Shown: one piece after another, positions 7,298-15,840 of the stretch | Numbering within the stretch: the first letter of the stretch is position 1 | How the letters are laid out: each line of letters opens with the position of its first letter | Assembly: GCF_008122205.1 (NCBI RefSeq) | Contig: NZ_PHNJ01000002.1 | Location: 124,001-188,000, forward strand | DNA length: 64,000 nt | Origin: Natronococcus pandeyae | GTDB lineage: Archaea; Halobacteriota; Halobacteria; Halobacteriales; Natrialbaceae | Reading direction: 5' to 3' | Translations under genes and position numbers: made by a program | The notes under the pieces: generated by a model | Database searches by the model: none | Told to the model about the DNA's origin: nothing | The model's input: only the letters and a program-made list of their open reading frames with translations

Positions 7298-8647
7298 TCA
7301 GGCGAGCAGCGCCGTCAGATCCGCCACGTCGCGGTCCTCGAGCGAGCGGATCACCTCCCGAATCTCGTCGCGGCGCTCGGCGTCGACGCGGTCCTCGGTG
7401 ACCGTTTCGAACTTGGCTTCGAGCCCCTCCCACCTGATCGGATTCGTCGGGTGGCCCCGGAAGGCGTCCTTCTCGACGCGGTAGGTGGTGCCGTCGTCCA
7501 TCGTGACGTCGATGACGGCGGGCATCTCGCCGTTCTCGAAGCGCTCGGTGAGGTCGGGATCCTCGGTGACGTCGACGATTCGCAGCAGGTCCTGGACGTC
7601 GTTCCGACGGATCCGCTCGGGTTCGTACTGCGCGAGCGAGAGGTCGCGGTCGAGCAGCGCCGCGGCGAGCATGTACGGCAGCGAGTGGTCCGCCTGGGCG
7701 CGGCTGGCGACCTCGTAGCGGTTCCCCTCGCCGCCGCCGATGATGAGTTTCGCGCCGGCGAACGTCTCGAGTTTGATCGCCGTGACGTCGTCGGGATCGA
7801 GGTCCTGCTGCTCGGCGAGTTCGATGATCCCCTCGACCGCCGACTGGGCGTACGTCTCGGCGACGTACCGTTTCGTCATGACGTCGTGGACGCGCTCGCC
7901 GGGCGTCAGGTCGACCTCGAACGGGCCGGCGACGACGTCCTGCCATCCCTTCTGCCCCTCGAAGACGTTCCGCGGTCCCGTCACGCCGTTTTTTGCCAGC
8001 ATCGCCGCGTAGACCGCGTTTCGCACCGCGTTGGCGGAGGCGAGTCCCTTCCACTCGGTGATCCCGCCCGTCCTGGTGACCCGCAGGGCGTTGTGGCCCG
8101 TGGCGGCGATGGCGATCGCGTTTCGGGTCGCCTCGAGGTCGAGTCCGAGGAGTTTCGACGCGCCCGCGGCCGCCGAGATGACGGTGTGCGTGACGTGGTC
8201 GAATCCGCGGTCCCGAACCGGCGCGTTCCACGCCAGTTCGCCCTGGATCTCGTAGGCGACGGCGAGGCCCGCGAGCAGTTCCTCGCCCGAGGCGTCGGCG
8301 TACTCTCCCGCTGCGACGACCGCGCCGATATTGTCGCTCGGGTGGGGCGTCTCGCCGGGCGCGAGGTACGAGTCCATGTAGTCGAGATACCGGACGAGCG
8401 CCGTGTTGTGCATCGCCGCCTGAACGGGCGACGCGCGCTCGCCGCGTCGCCAGAGCGTACAGGGGCCGTCTCCCTCGAGGTCCGTCACCGTCTCGTATAC
8501 CGCCTGCGGTGGATCGGCAACTTCGGCGGCGAGCGCGATCCCGACCGAGTCGAGCAGGCGGCGCTTGAGGGCGTCGCGAACGTCCGCGGAGAGGTCGTCG
8601 GAGCCGGTTTCCTGGACGAACTCCGCGAACTCGAGCGTCGTGGCCAT
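7298..8647 (-). CDS. MmgE/PrpD family protein
   Basis: The 449-residue protein shows the all-helical N-terminal MmgE/PrpD domain, with KRRLLDSVGIALAA, ALVRYLDYMDSYLAPGE, PHPSDNIGAVVAAGEYA and ATGHNALRVTRTGGITEWKG. It ends in the C-terminal lid domain. Known members are 2-methylcitrate dehydratase, cis-aconitate decarboxylase and related lyases or isomerases. No methylcitrate synthase or methylisocitrate lyase is adjacent, so 2-methylcitrate is not a safe substrate assignment. Start is the ATG ending at 8647 (MATTLEFAEF). A cupin gene lies 64 bases upstream on the same strand and is probably co-transcribed. Confidence 0.88.
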   Translation of the reverse strand: MATTLEFAEFVQETGSDDLSADVRDALKRRLLDSVGIALAAEVADPPQAVYETVTDLEGDGPCTLWRRGERASPVQAAMHNTALVRYLDYMDSYLAPGETPHPSDNIGAVVAAGEYADASGEELLAGLAVAYEIQGELAWNAPVRDRGFDHVTHTVISAAAGASKLLGLDLEATRNAIAIAATGHNALRVTRTGGITEWKGLASANAVRNAVYAAMLAKNGVTGPRNVFEGQKGWQDVVAGPFEVDLTPGERVHDVMTKRYVAETYAQSAVEGIIELAEQQDLDPDDVTAIKLETFAGAKLIIGGGEGNRYEVASRAQADHSLPYMLAAALLDRDLSLAQYEPERIRRNDVQDLLRIVDVTEDPDLTERFENGEMPAVIDVTMDDGTTYRVEKDAFRGHPTNPIRWEGLEAKFETVTEDRVDAERRDEIREVIRSLEDRDVADLTALLA

Positions 8648-8711
8648 AGGCCGCGCTTCCACGACCACTATCAAACCTCTTGGCGTGCGACGGTCCCGCC
8701 AGCCCGCCCGG

Positions 8712-9260
8712 TCACGCGCTCTCGCCGTCGCGCTCGTATCGCGCCCGATGTCCCGCGAGCCGACCCACCGGCGCGGTCGCCGAGGCTAGCACTCGCTGTA
8801 CCGGGATCGGGACGCCGGCGAGAGCGAACTCCTCGCGGTACGCGTCCGCGAGCACCGCTAGCTGGAGCGGCCCCGGCAAGCCCCACTCGTTGGTCTCGCC
8901 GTCGCGAGCGAGGCCGTGTATCGTCTCGAAGAACGATTTGAGCTCGAGGCCGGGCCGCAGTTCGACGACCGCGTGCATCTCGTTGGACCCGTCGTTCCAG
9001 ACGGTGTGCGGCGTGTCGGAGAGGATGGAAAACCGCGTCCCCGGCGTCGCCGTCCACTCGTCGCCGTCGATCCGGACGCCGAGCCGTCCCGACTGGACCG
9101 CGAACCGCTCCTCCTGGTTCGGGTGGACGTGGTCGACCTTCCCGACCGCGAACCCGCCCGGCTCGAGAGTGTAATCGAACCGGAGCACCGCATCGGTTTC
9201 CTCGCGAAACGCGAGCCGCTCGCCTGTCACTGGATTCTCGAGTGTTCGTCTCATTGTCAT
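8712..9260 (-). CDS. Cupin-domain protein
   Basis: The 182-residue protein has a single beta-barrel cupin domain in its N-terminal half. The metal-site pattern is HVHPNQEERFAVQSG with the second motif TPHTVWNDG. The C-terminal 60 residues are helical (PGPLQLAVLADAYREEFALAG), as in haloarchaeal cupins often labelled quercetin-dioxygenase-like. Two overlapping starts are possible (ATG ending at 9260 or 9254). It probably shares a transcript with the MmgE/PrpD gene. It could be a small dioxygenase, an isomerase or a metabolite-binding protein. Confidence 0.82.
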   Translation of the reverse strand: MTMRRTLENPVTGERLAFREETDAVLRFDYTLEPGGFAVGKVDHVHPNQEERFAVQSGRLGVRIDGDEWTATPGTRFSILSDTPHTVWNDGSNEMHAVVELRPGLELKSFFETIHGLARDGETNEWGLPGPLQLAVLADAYREEFALAGVPIPVQRVLASATAPVGRLAGHRARYERDGESA

Positions 9261-9592
9261 TTCTCGGTGGCTGCCGGCGCCTCGAGTGGGCTTCACCGTA
9301 CCCCGGCAAAAAGCGACCACCAGCCCTCGCCGAGCGCGGCTGAAGCGAGCCGGGGCGATCCCGGCGACCGGCGGCTCCTGTCGCCCGGAAACCCGCCAGT
9401 CCGATGATAACGCATAAAATACAGCCGGCTGTTGCAGGCACGATAGGTTCCGCGAAACGCCCCCTCGTTATACCAACGGCAGTCTACGCTGGCGTGCGTT
9501 CTGGAGGCTTGAATCGGGTCGCCGACTATCAGAATCGGGCCGTCGACTACCGGCGAATCGGGCCGGCGACTATCGAGGATCTCAACCGAACA

Positions 9593-10693
9593 ATGAATAC
9601 GAGTCTCGAAGTCGAGTACTGGGTGGTCGATAGCGACGGCGAACTCGCGTCTCCGGGATCGCTCGCGGACGTCTCCGAACACACCGAGCGGGAGTTCGTC
9701 GGTCCGCTGTTCGAACTGAAGACGCCGCCGTGCGAGTCGATGCCGGCGCTCCGGCAGACCTTCGTCGAACAACTGGACGAGGTCCTCACCGAGGCTGAAC
9801 GAGTGGACAAGCGCCTCGTCCCACTGGGGACGCCGATCAACTGTGACGAGATCGATCGGCGCCCCGGCGAACGCGGCCGGATCCAGAAGGAGGTCGTCGG
9901 CGCAAACTTCGACTACGCGAAGTACTGCGCCGGAACGCACGTTCACTTCGAGAAGCGAAACGTCACGGATCAACTCAACACGCTCATCGCGCTGGATCCC
10001 GCACTCGCGCTCGTCAACTCCTCGCCGTACTTCCAGGGCGAACGCATCGCCAACGGCGCCCGAGCGTACTGCTATCGGAAGAAAGGGTACGCGAACTACC
10101 CGAAACACGGCCAGCTCTGGCGCTACGTCGAGAACGTCGGCGAGTGGCACCGCCGCCTCGAGCACCGCTTCGAGGAGTTCAAGACGGCAGCACTCGAGGA
10201 GGGAGTCGACGAGGCGGCGGTCGACGCCAACTTCTCGTCGGACGACGTCGTCTGGACGCCGGTTCGACTGCGCGACGAGATGCCGACCGTCGAGTGGCGC
10301 TCGCCCGACGCGGCACTGCCGAGCCAGCTCCTTCGGCTGACCGACGAAATGCGCGCGGTGATAGAGACGGTGCCCAATACCAACGTACAGATCGACGACG
10401 GTGACGACAGCGAAAGCGGGGCCGGCCACGTCACGAGCGAGGGGATCACGCTCCCTGAGTTCGACACCACCTGCGATCTCGCCGAGGCGGCCATGCACGA
10501 CGGACTCGAGTCGGCTCCGGTCGCGAACTACCTCGACCGGATGGGGTTCTCGATCGGCGACTATCACCCGATCTCGACGCAGATCGACGGCCGCCAGTAC
10601 GTGACGAAAAGCGACGCCAGAGACCTGCGCCTCGAGTACGCGAGTCGTCTCGAGGCCGACGTCGAGCGACTGGCGGCGACGACCGACGGCTAA
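9593..10693 (+). CDS. Glutamate-cysteine ligase family 2 type (carboxylate-amine ligase)
   Basis: The 366-residue protein starts at MNTSLEVEYWVVD, the exact N-terminal pattern of the GCS2/YbdK group (ExExW for ATP and metal binding). FELKTPPCES, GTHVHFEK and PTVEWRSPDA follow as further conserved motifs. Haloarchaea use gamma-glutamylcysteine as main thiol, so this could be the ligase making it, or a paralogue acting on other carboxylates and amines. The frame is open about 190 bases upstream, but that part does not fit the family, so the ATG at 9593 was taken. The gene is monocistronic and convergent with the NicO-type transporter gene, leaving only four bases between. Confidence 0.85.
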   Translation: MNTSLEVEYWVVDSDGELASPGSLADVSEHTEREFVGPLFELKTPPCESMPALRQTFVEQLDEVLTEAERVDKRLVPLGTPINCDEIDRRPGERGRIQKEVVGANFDYAKYCAGTHVHFEKRNVTDQLNTLIALDPALALVNSSPYFQGERIANGARAYCYRKKGYANYPKHGQLWRYVENVGEWHRRLEHRFEEFKTAALEEGVDEAAVDANFSSDDVVWTPVRLRDEMPTVEWRSPDAALPSQLLRLTDEMRAVIETVPNTNVQIDDGDDSESGAGHVTSEGITLPEFDTTCDLAEAAMHDGLESAPVANYLDRMGFSIGDYHPISTQIDGRQYVTKSDARDLRLEYASRLEADVERLAATTDG

Positions 10694-10697
10694 CGGG

Positions 10698-11537
10698 TTA
10701 GAGGATGCCCGTAATGAACGCCAGTCCCATCCCGACGAGCACGACCGCGGTGATCGTCGGCAGGTACGGCGTGTACCGTTCGATTCGCTCGCGGTAGTGT
10801 TCGTAGCCCGCGATCAACAGCAGCGTCGGGGCGATGATCGCGACGATGACGGCTAGCGAATAGATCACCATCAACTCGAGGCAGGAGTCCGTCCCGACGC
10901 AGATCGCCAGGATCTGGATCGGTTCTTCGTGGGCGAATCCGAGCAGCAGGGCGGTCGTCCCGAGCGCGACCAGTCCGCGCTCGGCGTGCTCTTCGCTGAG
11001 ATGTTGATGACCGCCTCCGCCGGGAAGCACAGCGCGGATCCGCTCGAGGAGGCCAGGTTCCGCGTCGTCGTGGTCGTGAGCGTCGGTCTCGTCGACACGC
11101 TCGCCGCCGTTGGTGTGATAATGGTCGTGCTCGTGCTGATCGTGATGGCCGTCTTCGGCGTGCCGATCGTAGCCGTGTGAGCCATCGTGGTCGTGATCGT
11201 GACCATCAGCGTGGTCGTGGTCGTCGTGATCGTGCATTCCGTGGCCGCCGTGTCGGTACTCGTGGATGCCGAGCAGGATCAGCAGCGTTCCGGCGACGTA
11301 TCGGAGCCACGGCCCCTCGGCGAACTCGGCGAACGTGCTGAACCAGAAGTACGCCAGGACGAGCACGACGCTGCTGATCAGGTGACCGACGCCGAGTATC
11401 GTCGCGGCGACGAATCCGGAGAGCCAGCGACGCTGCCGGTTCAGCGCGTACGTCGCGGCGATCGGCCAGCCGTGATCCGGCAACACGCCGTGGACGAACC
11501 CGATCAGGACGACGCCGGCGACGAGCCCGATTTCCAT
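10698..11537 (-). CDS. NicO/RcnA-type nickel/cobalt transporter with His-rich loop
   Basis: The 279-residue protein has about six membrane segments. The first carries HGVLPDH (residues 16-22) and the fourth GFAHEEP (200-206), both typical of the NicO superfamily, which moves Ni2+ or Co2+. Between segments three and four, residues 96-156 form a loop with well over twenty histidines mixed with Asp, which would bind soft divalent metals in the cytoplasm or outside. Direction (uptake or efflux) cannot be told from the sequence. The LarE gene 1 kb away makes nickel the more attractive substrate. The ATG ending at 11537 gives a correct first membrane segment. Confidence 0.85.
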   Translation of the reverse strand: MEIGLVAGVVLIGFVHGVLPDHGWPIAATYALNRQRRWLSGFVAATILGVGHLISSVVLVLAYFWFSTFAEFAEGPWLRYVAGTLLILLGIHEYRHGGHGMHDHDDHDHADGHDHDHDGSHGYDRHAEDGHHDQHEHDHYHTNGGERVDETDAHDHDDAEPGLLERIRAVLPGGGGHQHLSEEHAERGLVALGTTALLLGFAHEEPIQILAICVGTDSCLELMVIYSLAVIVAIIAPTLLLIAGYEHYRERIERYTPYLPTITAVVLVGMGLAFITGIL

Positions 11538-11704
11538 GCCGGTTATCGGTATTCCGTGGGGATGGATGTTGTGATCGCGGTGAATTCACTTCCTTCCGTT
11601 TGGTAACGCCCTTCGTACAGAGGGAGAGAATCTCGAAAGTTCGTCGTAGACACCCACGTTGGTAGAACGGTCGAGAGCAGCGGAAAAACGCGGGTGGCGG
11701 GTGC

Positions 11705-12298
11705 TCAGTTGCCGTCGTCGTACTCGTACTCCTCTTCCGGATCCTGGACGCCCTCGGTCCGGGAGCCGACCCACGCGCCGAGCGAGAGTCCGTATACGAG
11801 GTGGGCAGCGTGGAACAGCGCGAGTTCGTCGGCGTCGAGGCGGATATCCAGCAGTTCCTTCAGCATGACCTGCGAGCCGAACGCGGACAGCGCCATCCCG
11901 AAGACAGATCCCCAGACGAGGCCGCGCTGTTCGGGTTCGATCGAGCGGTCGGCGTCGAACAGGGCGAACAGCGCGCCGAAAATCATCCCGCCCTGGATTC
12001 CGTACGCGAAGTGGAGGATCAGCCCGACGAGCGGATGATCCTCGGGATCGCCACCGGTGACGTACTTCGCCCAGAAGTTGGCCGACGGCGGCAGGGAACG
12101 CAGGATCGGCAGCCGAAACGCGGTCATGATGAGCGTCGCGACGAAGCCCGCCTGAATTCCGCGGATGGCTGCCGAGACCGCGTGCGCACCGCGCGAGTAG
12201 TTGTCACTCTCCTCGGTGTGTCCCTCGGTATCGGCGCTCGGTCGGAGCCGTCGGAGTCGGGTGAGCATAGTGGCCACGGACTGAAGCATACGGCCCAT
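11705..12298 (-). CDS. Haloarchaeal membrane protein, DUF6789-like
   Basis: The 197-residue protein has a charged N-terminus and four likely membrane segments: AIRGIQAGFVATLIMTAF; then FAYGIQGGMIFGALFALF; VWGSVFGMALSAFGSQV; and AAHLVYGLSLGAWVGS. The pattern GFVATLIMTAFRLP...NFWAKYV and the paired YGIQGG/YGLSLG repeats resemble a haloarchaeal family annotated DUF6789. Function is unknown. In-frame ATGs ending at 12289 and 12268 are equally possible starts. It lies 167 bases upstream of the NicO-type gene on the same strand and is divergent from larE. Confidence 0.65.
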   Translation of the reverse strand: MGRMLQSVATMLTRLRRLRPSADTEGHTEESDNYSRGAHAVSAAIRGIQAGFVATLIMTAFRLPILRSLPPSANFWAKYVTGGDPEDHPLVGLILHFAYGIQGGMIFGALFALFDADRSIEPEQRGLVWGSVFGMALSAFGSQVMLKELLDIRLDADELALFHAAHLVYGLSLGAWVGSRTEGVQDPEEEYEYDDGN

Positions 12299-12522
12299 AT
12301 CGACTTAACTTTCCGGCGCGCTGCTGACGGCCGTGTTCGGAGACGACGCTGCGTATTTTAACACAAACACCATTTCGATCAATTCGGTTGCCGTACCGTA
12401 TACGCCGAACGCTACCGCTGCCGACTCCAGCCTCGAGAGAGAGAGAACGGAACCTTCGCGGCGACGAACGGCGATCGGTCGACGACAACGCGCTTTTGCC
12501 CGTCCGGGACGAACGGGGGGTC

Positions 12523-13380
12523 ATGACACGGGTCGAGGCGAAACTCGAGGCCGCACGCGCCGACCTCGCATCTCACGACGGCGTGCTGATCGCGTTCTCC
12601 GGCGGGGTCGACTCGAGCGTGGTGGCCGCGCTCGCCCACGACGCCTTAGGCGAGGACGCAGTGGCCTGCACCGCGAAGAGCGAGACCCTCCCCGAGGCCG
12701 AACTCGAGGACGCCAGACGGGTCGCCGAGGAGATCGGCATCCGCCACGAGATCGTCGAGTTCTCCGAACTCGAGAGCGACGCGTTCGTCGAGAACGATGA
12801 CGATCGCTGCTATCACTGTCGGACGATGCGACTTGGCGAGATGATCGAGACCGCTCGCGACCTGGAGGTCGGAACGGTCTGCGACGGGACCAACGCCGAC
12901 GACCCGGGCGCCGGCCACCGGCCGGGGCTGCAGGCCGTCGACGAACTCGAGATCCACTCGCCGCTGCTGGCTCACGACATCTCGAAGGAAGAGGTCCGAC
13001 GGATCGCCGAGCACTACGGCCTCTCGGTCGCCGACAAGCCCTCGATGGCCTGTCTCTCCTCGCGCATCCCGACAGGGCTCGAGGTCACCGAAGATCGGCT
13101 CACCCGGGTCGAGCAGGCCGAGGCGCTGCTCCGCCAGTGGGGGTTCGAGCAGTTCCGCGTCCGGGACCACGACGGCCTCGCCCGTATCGAGGTCTCACCC
13201 GACGAACTCGAGCGCGCGCTCGAACTCGAGTTCGTCGAGACCGTCCGGGAAGCGCTCTCGGAGATCGGCTTCGAGCACGTCACGCTGGATCTCCACGGCT
13301 ACCGGACCGGCAGCGTCAGTCCCGGTGAGGACGAGGCCGTCGTCGAGGATGTCTTCGCCACGGAGTCCGAATCCGATTAA
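12523..13380 (+). CDS. larE: LarE-type ATP-dependent sacrificial sulfur transferase
   Basis: The 285-residue protein has the PP-loop SGGVDSS (residues 26-32) that adenylates its substrate. Further LarE signatures are CDGTNADD, GHRPGLQAV and KPSMACLSSRIP. Cys177 in the last motif matches the sulfur-donating Cys176 of the Lactobacillus enzyme. Cys96 and Cys99 (RCYHC) add two more, so a three-cysteine iron-sulfur site, reported for some homologues, is possible. LarE adds sulfur during synthesis of the nickel-pincer cofactor of lactate racemase. LarB, LarC and LarA are not in this window. The frame is open to 12388, but the ATG at 12523 has a TATA-like CGCTTTTGCC about 28 bases before it and fits the family. 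Confidence 0.9.
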   Translation: MTRVEAKLEAARADLASHDGVLIAFSGGVDSSVVAALAHDALGEDAVACTAKSETLPEAELEDARRVAEEIGIRHEIVEFSELESDAFVENDDDRCYHCRTMRLGEMIETARDLEVGTVCDGTNADDPGAGHRPGLQAVDELEIHSPLLAHDISKEEVRRIAEHYGLSVADKPSMACLSSRIPTGLEVTEDRLTRVEQAEALLRQWGFEQFRVRDHDGLARIEVSPDELERALELEFVETVREALSEIGFEHVTLDLHGYRTGSVSPGEDEAVVEDVFATESESD

Positions 13381-13464
13381 TCGTCGGATCGACGGTTCGA
13401 CCGCGGCTTTCTCGCGCCGGCGGACCGGTTCAGTATAGAGACTGTCACTAACTGGTGAAAAACA

Positions 13465-13494
13465 GTAACCCGGATAGCGGACGTACTGGGTTAC
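13465..13494. promoter_or_regulatory. Inverted repeat before the TreT-like gene
   Basis: GTAACCC at 13465-13471 and GGGTTAC at 13488-13494 form a perfect 7-bp inverted repeat separated by 16 bases. It ends six bases before the chosen ATG, where a regulator could block a leaderless promoter. A second pair (ACTGT at 13441, ACAGT at 13462) lies just upstream. Confidence 0.3.
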
Positions 13495-13499
13495 GGACA

Positions 13500-14738
13500 A
13501 TGCATCTCGTAGAGACAGCGGACCGAAACCTGTCGGCCTACGATCCGTACATCGACGATCGACGGCGGCAGACGATCCGAGAAGCCGCGGACGAGCTGGC
13601 GGGCGAGCGGATCGGTCACGTGAACTCGACCGCGAGCGGCGGTGGCGTCGCCGAGATCCTCCACGCGCTGGTCCCGCTTTCGGTCGACGTCGGCGTCGAC
13701 GTCGACTGGTACGTTATGGACGCTCCCAACGAGTTTTACACCGTCACCAAGACGATTCACAACGCCCTGCAGGGCGACCGCGCCCCGTTTCTCGACGAGA
13801 TGCGCGAGACCTACCGGCGTGTTACGCGCGAGAACGCGGCCGACCTCGAGGAGGAGTACGATACGATCGTGCTCCACGATCCCCAGTCGCTGGGCATGGC
13901 TCCGCTGCTCGCCGAGCGGTTTCCGGAGACGACGCTCGTCTGGCGCTGTCACATCGATCTGACGGCGGCGGCGACCCCGTATCTCGAGTTCGTCCGCTCG
14001 TTTCTCGATCCGATCGATCACACGATCGTCAGCCGGTCGTCGTACGGCGAACGGTTATCCGACGTCGCACAGACCGTCGTTCACCCCGCCATCGATCCCC
14101 TGACCGAAAAGAACTGCCCGCTCGAGGAGTTGCCAGACAACGCGCCCGATTCCGACGACTACCCGTTCGAGACGGACCGGCCGCTGATCGTCCAGGTGTC
14201 GCGGTTCGATCCGTGGAAGGACCCGCTGGGCGTGGTCGAGGCGTACCGGGACGTCGCGGCGTCGATCCCCGACGTCCAACTCGTCCTCGCCGGGGGGATG
14301 CCCGACGACGATCCCGAAGGAATGGAGGTCTACCGCGAAGTGGCGGCCGAAACCGAGAACGACGCCGACGTCCACCTCCTGACCGATCTGCCCGACGCCG
14401 GAATCAACGTCCTTCAGCGAAGCGCCGACGTCGTCCTCCAGAAGTCGTTCCGGGAGGGGTTCGCCCTGACCGTCTCGGAGGCGCTGTGGAAGGAGACACC
14501 CGTCGTCGGCTCGAACGTCGGCGGGATTCCGCTACAGATCGACGACGGAACCAACGGGTATCTCGTCGAGCCGAACGACGTCGGCGCGGCCGCCGATCGC
14601 ACCGTCCAGTTGCTCACTGACGACGAGCTACGCCCGCAGCTCGGCCGAGGTGGTCGAGAGACGGTTCGCGAGCGGTTTCTGCTTCCCCGCCTGCTGGAGG
14701 ATTACCTCACGATAGTCGTCGAGGAGGCCGACTCCTGA
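13500..14738 (+). CDS. GT4-family glycosyltransferase, TreT-like (trehalose glycosyltransferring synthase)
   Basis: The 412-residue protein has the two Rossmann lobes of a GT-B enzyme. The N-terminal lobe shows HVNSTASGGGVAEILHALVPL and VLHDPQSLGMAPLL, followed by WRCHIDLT, all typical of the TreT/trehalose phosphorylase group. The C-terminal lobe has QVSRFDPWKDPLGVVEAY, LVLAGG and the EX7E-type EGFALTVSEALWKETPVV. Such enzymes join NDP-glucose and glucose to trehalose, a compatible solute useful to halophiles. Start at 13500 (MHLVETADRN) is preferred over 13455 by family length. It could instead transfer to another sugar acceptor. Confidence 0.85.
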   Translation: MHLVETADRNLSAYDPYIDDRRRQTIREAADELAGERIGHVNSTASGGGVAEILHALVPLSVDVGVDVDWYVMDAPNEFYTVTKTIHNALQGDRAPFLDEMRETYRRVTRENAADLEEEYDTIVLHDPQSLGMAPLLAERFPETTLVWRCHIDLTAAATPYLEFVRSFLDPIDHTIVSRSSYGERLSDVAQTVVHPAIDPLTEKNCPLEELPDNAPDSDDYPFETDRPLIVQVSRFDPWKDPLGVVEAYRDVAASIPDVQLVLAGGMPDDDPEGMEVYREVAAETENDADVHLLTDLPDAGINVLQRSADVVLQKSFREGFALTVSEALWKETPVVGSNVGGIPLQIDDGTNGYLVEPNDVGAAADRTVQLLTDDELRPQLGRGGRETVRERFLLPRLLEDYLTIVVEEADS

Positions 14739-14926
14739 TCGGCCGACCCCGCGACCCAGGCACAAATCCACCGACCGTCCAGACATATCGGCCACGGAAA
14801 CGTATCCGAACAGAATATAACCATCTTAACTCACAGAATCGCTCATTAGGCGGATTTATCGACCAGAGTCCGGAAATATTGCACAGTTCGACACGAACGT
14901 AGCCGTTCCGGCAGTATCGGTGATCG

Positions 14927-15274
14927 ATGGACGACGTGCCGTCGGAGTGGGAGATCGAAACAGCGCGGAGCTATACGCAGGCCCACAGCGACCGCGAACT
15001 GCAGTATCGAACGTATCGGCACGAATCGGACGACCTGCGAGTGAAGGTCGCGCCAGCGTCGCTCGACGGCTCGGACCACCCCGGCTACGCGCTCACGGCG
15101 ACGAGCTATCCGGGGCTCGACTGTTCCGAGACGATCCAGGTCAGGACGGTACTGACGTTCGACCGCTGTGAACGGATCGCCGACCGGTTCATGCGGTTGT
15201 TCTCGGCCAGTTACGACGGCAGGCTCGAGGAGGCGCTCGAGTACACCTACCAGCGAACGCGAGACCACCGGTGA
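14927..15274 (+). CDS. Haloarchaeal protein of unknown function, 115 residues
   Basis: The protein (MDDVPSEWEIETARSYTQAHSDRELQYRTYRH...) is soluble, acidic and looks like a small alpha/beta fold. Conserved-looking parts are DLRVKVAPAS, GYALTATSYPGLDC and RFMRLFSASYDGRLEEALEY. I recognise no characterised family. The 188 bases upstream contain AT-rich patches (about 14810-14880) that could hold the promoter but no other gene. Confidence 0.62.
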   Translation: MDDVPSEWEIETARSYTQAHSDRELQYRTYRHESDDLRVKVAPASLDGSDHPGYALTATSYPGLDCSETIQVRTVLTFDRCERIADRFMRLFSASYDGRLEEALEYTYQRTRDHR

Positions 15275-15411
15275 GCCGCGGGGCTCCGACGATAGTACCC
15301 ACTGTAAGTCGATGCACACCCGATCGCACTGTCCGCGGTTCTCGCGTGCGTCGCTCACGCCGAACCGCGCACCTGTCGTGCGAACGGTGTGTAAATCGGT
15401 TCAGTTGCCAC

Positions 15412-15775
15412 TATCAGTAGTTGGCAATGCGGTTTCGTTATTCAATTTTGGTGCCGAATCTGAGTCGGTCGAATCGTTACGTAGGTGAGCTTAGTGAACG
15501 GTTGTTCCGACTCGATCGTTCGCGAACGAAGTGAGCGATTCACCGCCGAAGCGGGGTGAAACCCCGCGACGGCGGCCTTTTTTCATCGAATCCGCGAGCG
15601 TTCAGCGCTCGCGGGCCCATCAGAAATTTCTGATTTCTGAGGACGTTTTTTGGCGAGGGTCGAGCGACTGGCTGTCAGCCAGTCGCGACGCCCTCGTTAA
15701 AAAAGTTCGCTGTACTGAACACGAGTTTCACGACCAACGCTGAATAACGAAATCGTGCTACAATTTGCTGCGGTA
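15412..15775. mobile_element. Miniature inverted-repeat element A, without a transposase gene
   Basis: The ends are inverted copies of each other. TTTCGTTATTCA (15433-15444) at the left recurs inverted as TGAATAACGAAA (15741-15752) at the right, with weaker similarity out to both ends. The left end, inverted, also matches the right end of element B at 34791-34823 over about 30 of 34 bases. The interior carries a row of hairpins: CCGCCG/CGGCGG with CGGGGT/ACCCCG (about 15543-15575, followed by T6), CCGCGAGCG/CGCTCGCGG (15592-15614), CAGAAAT/ATTTCTG (15621-15639) and GCGACTGGCTG/CAGCCAGTCGC (about 15664-15687). No coding frame is credible. Confidence 0.6.
15592..15645. repeat. Two-hairpin module inside element A
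   Basis: A 9-bp stem (15592-15600 with 15606-15614) and a 5-base loop are followed by GCCCAT, a 7-bp stem (15621-15627 with 15633-15639) and AGGACG. The same order of parts, with different stem sequences but the same GCCCATCAGAA and TTCTGAGGACG borders, is found in the acyl-CoA dehydrogenase gene at 31988-32045. Confidence 0.55.
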
Positions 15776-15840
15776 CTATTTCGAGAAGCACTTCACTCGT
15801 CTCCTCGACGGTCGTCCGGCCCTCCAGGCGATGAGGGTGC

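Noticed and set aside
15543-15687. The row of hairpins in element A as a CRISPR array
   Set aside because: The stems are all different, there is no constant repeat with regular spacers, and no Cas gene is near.
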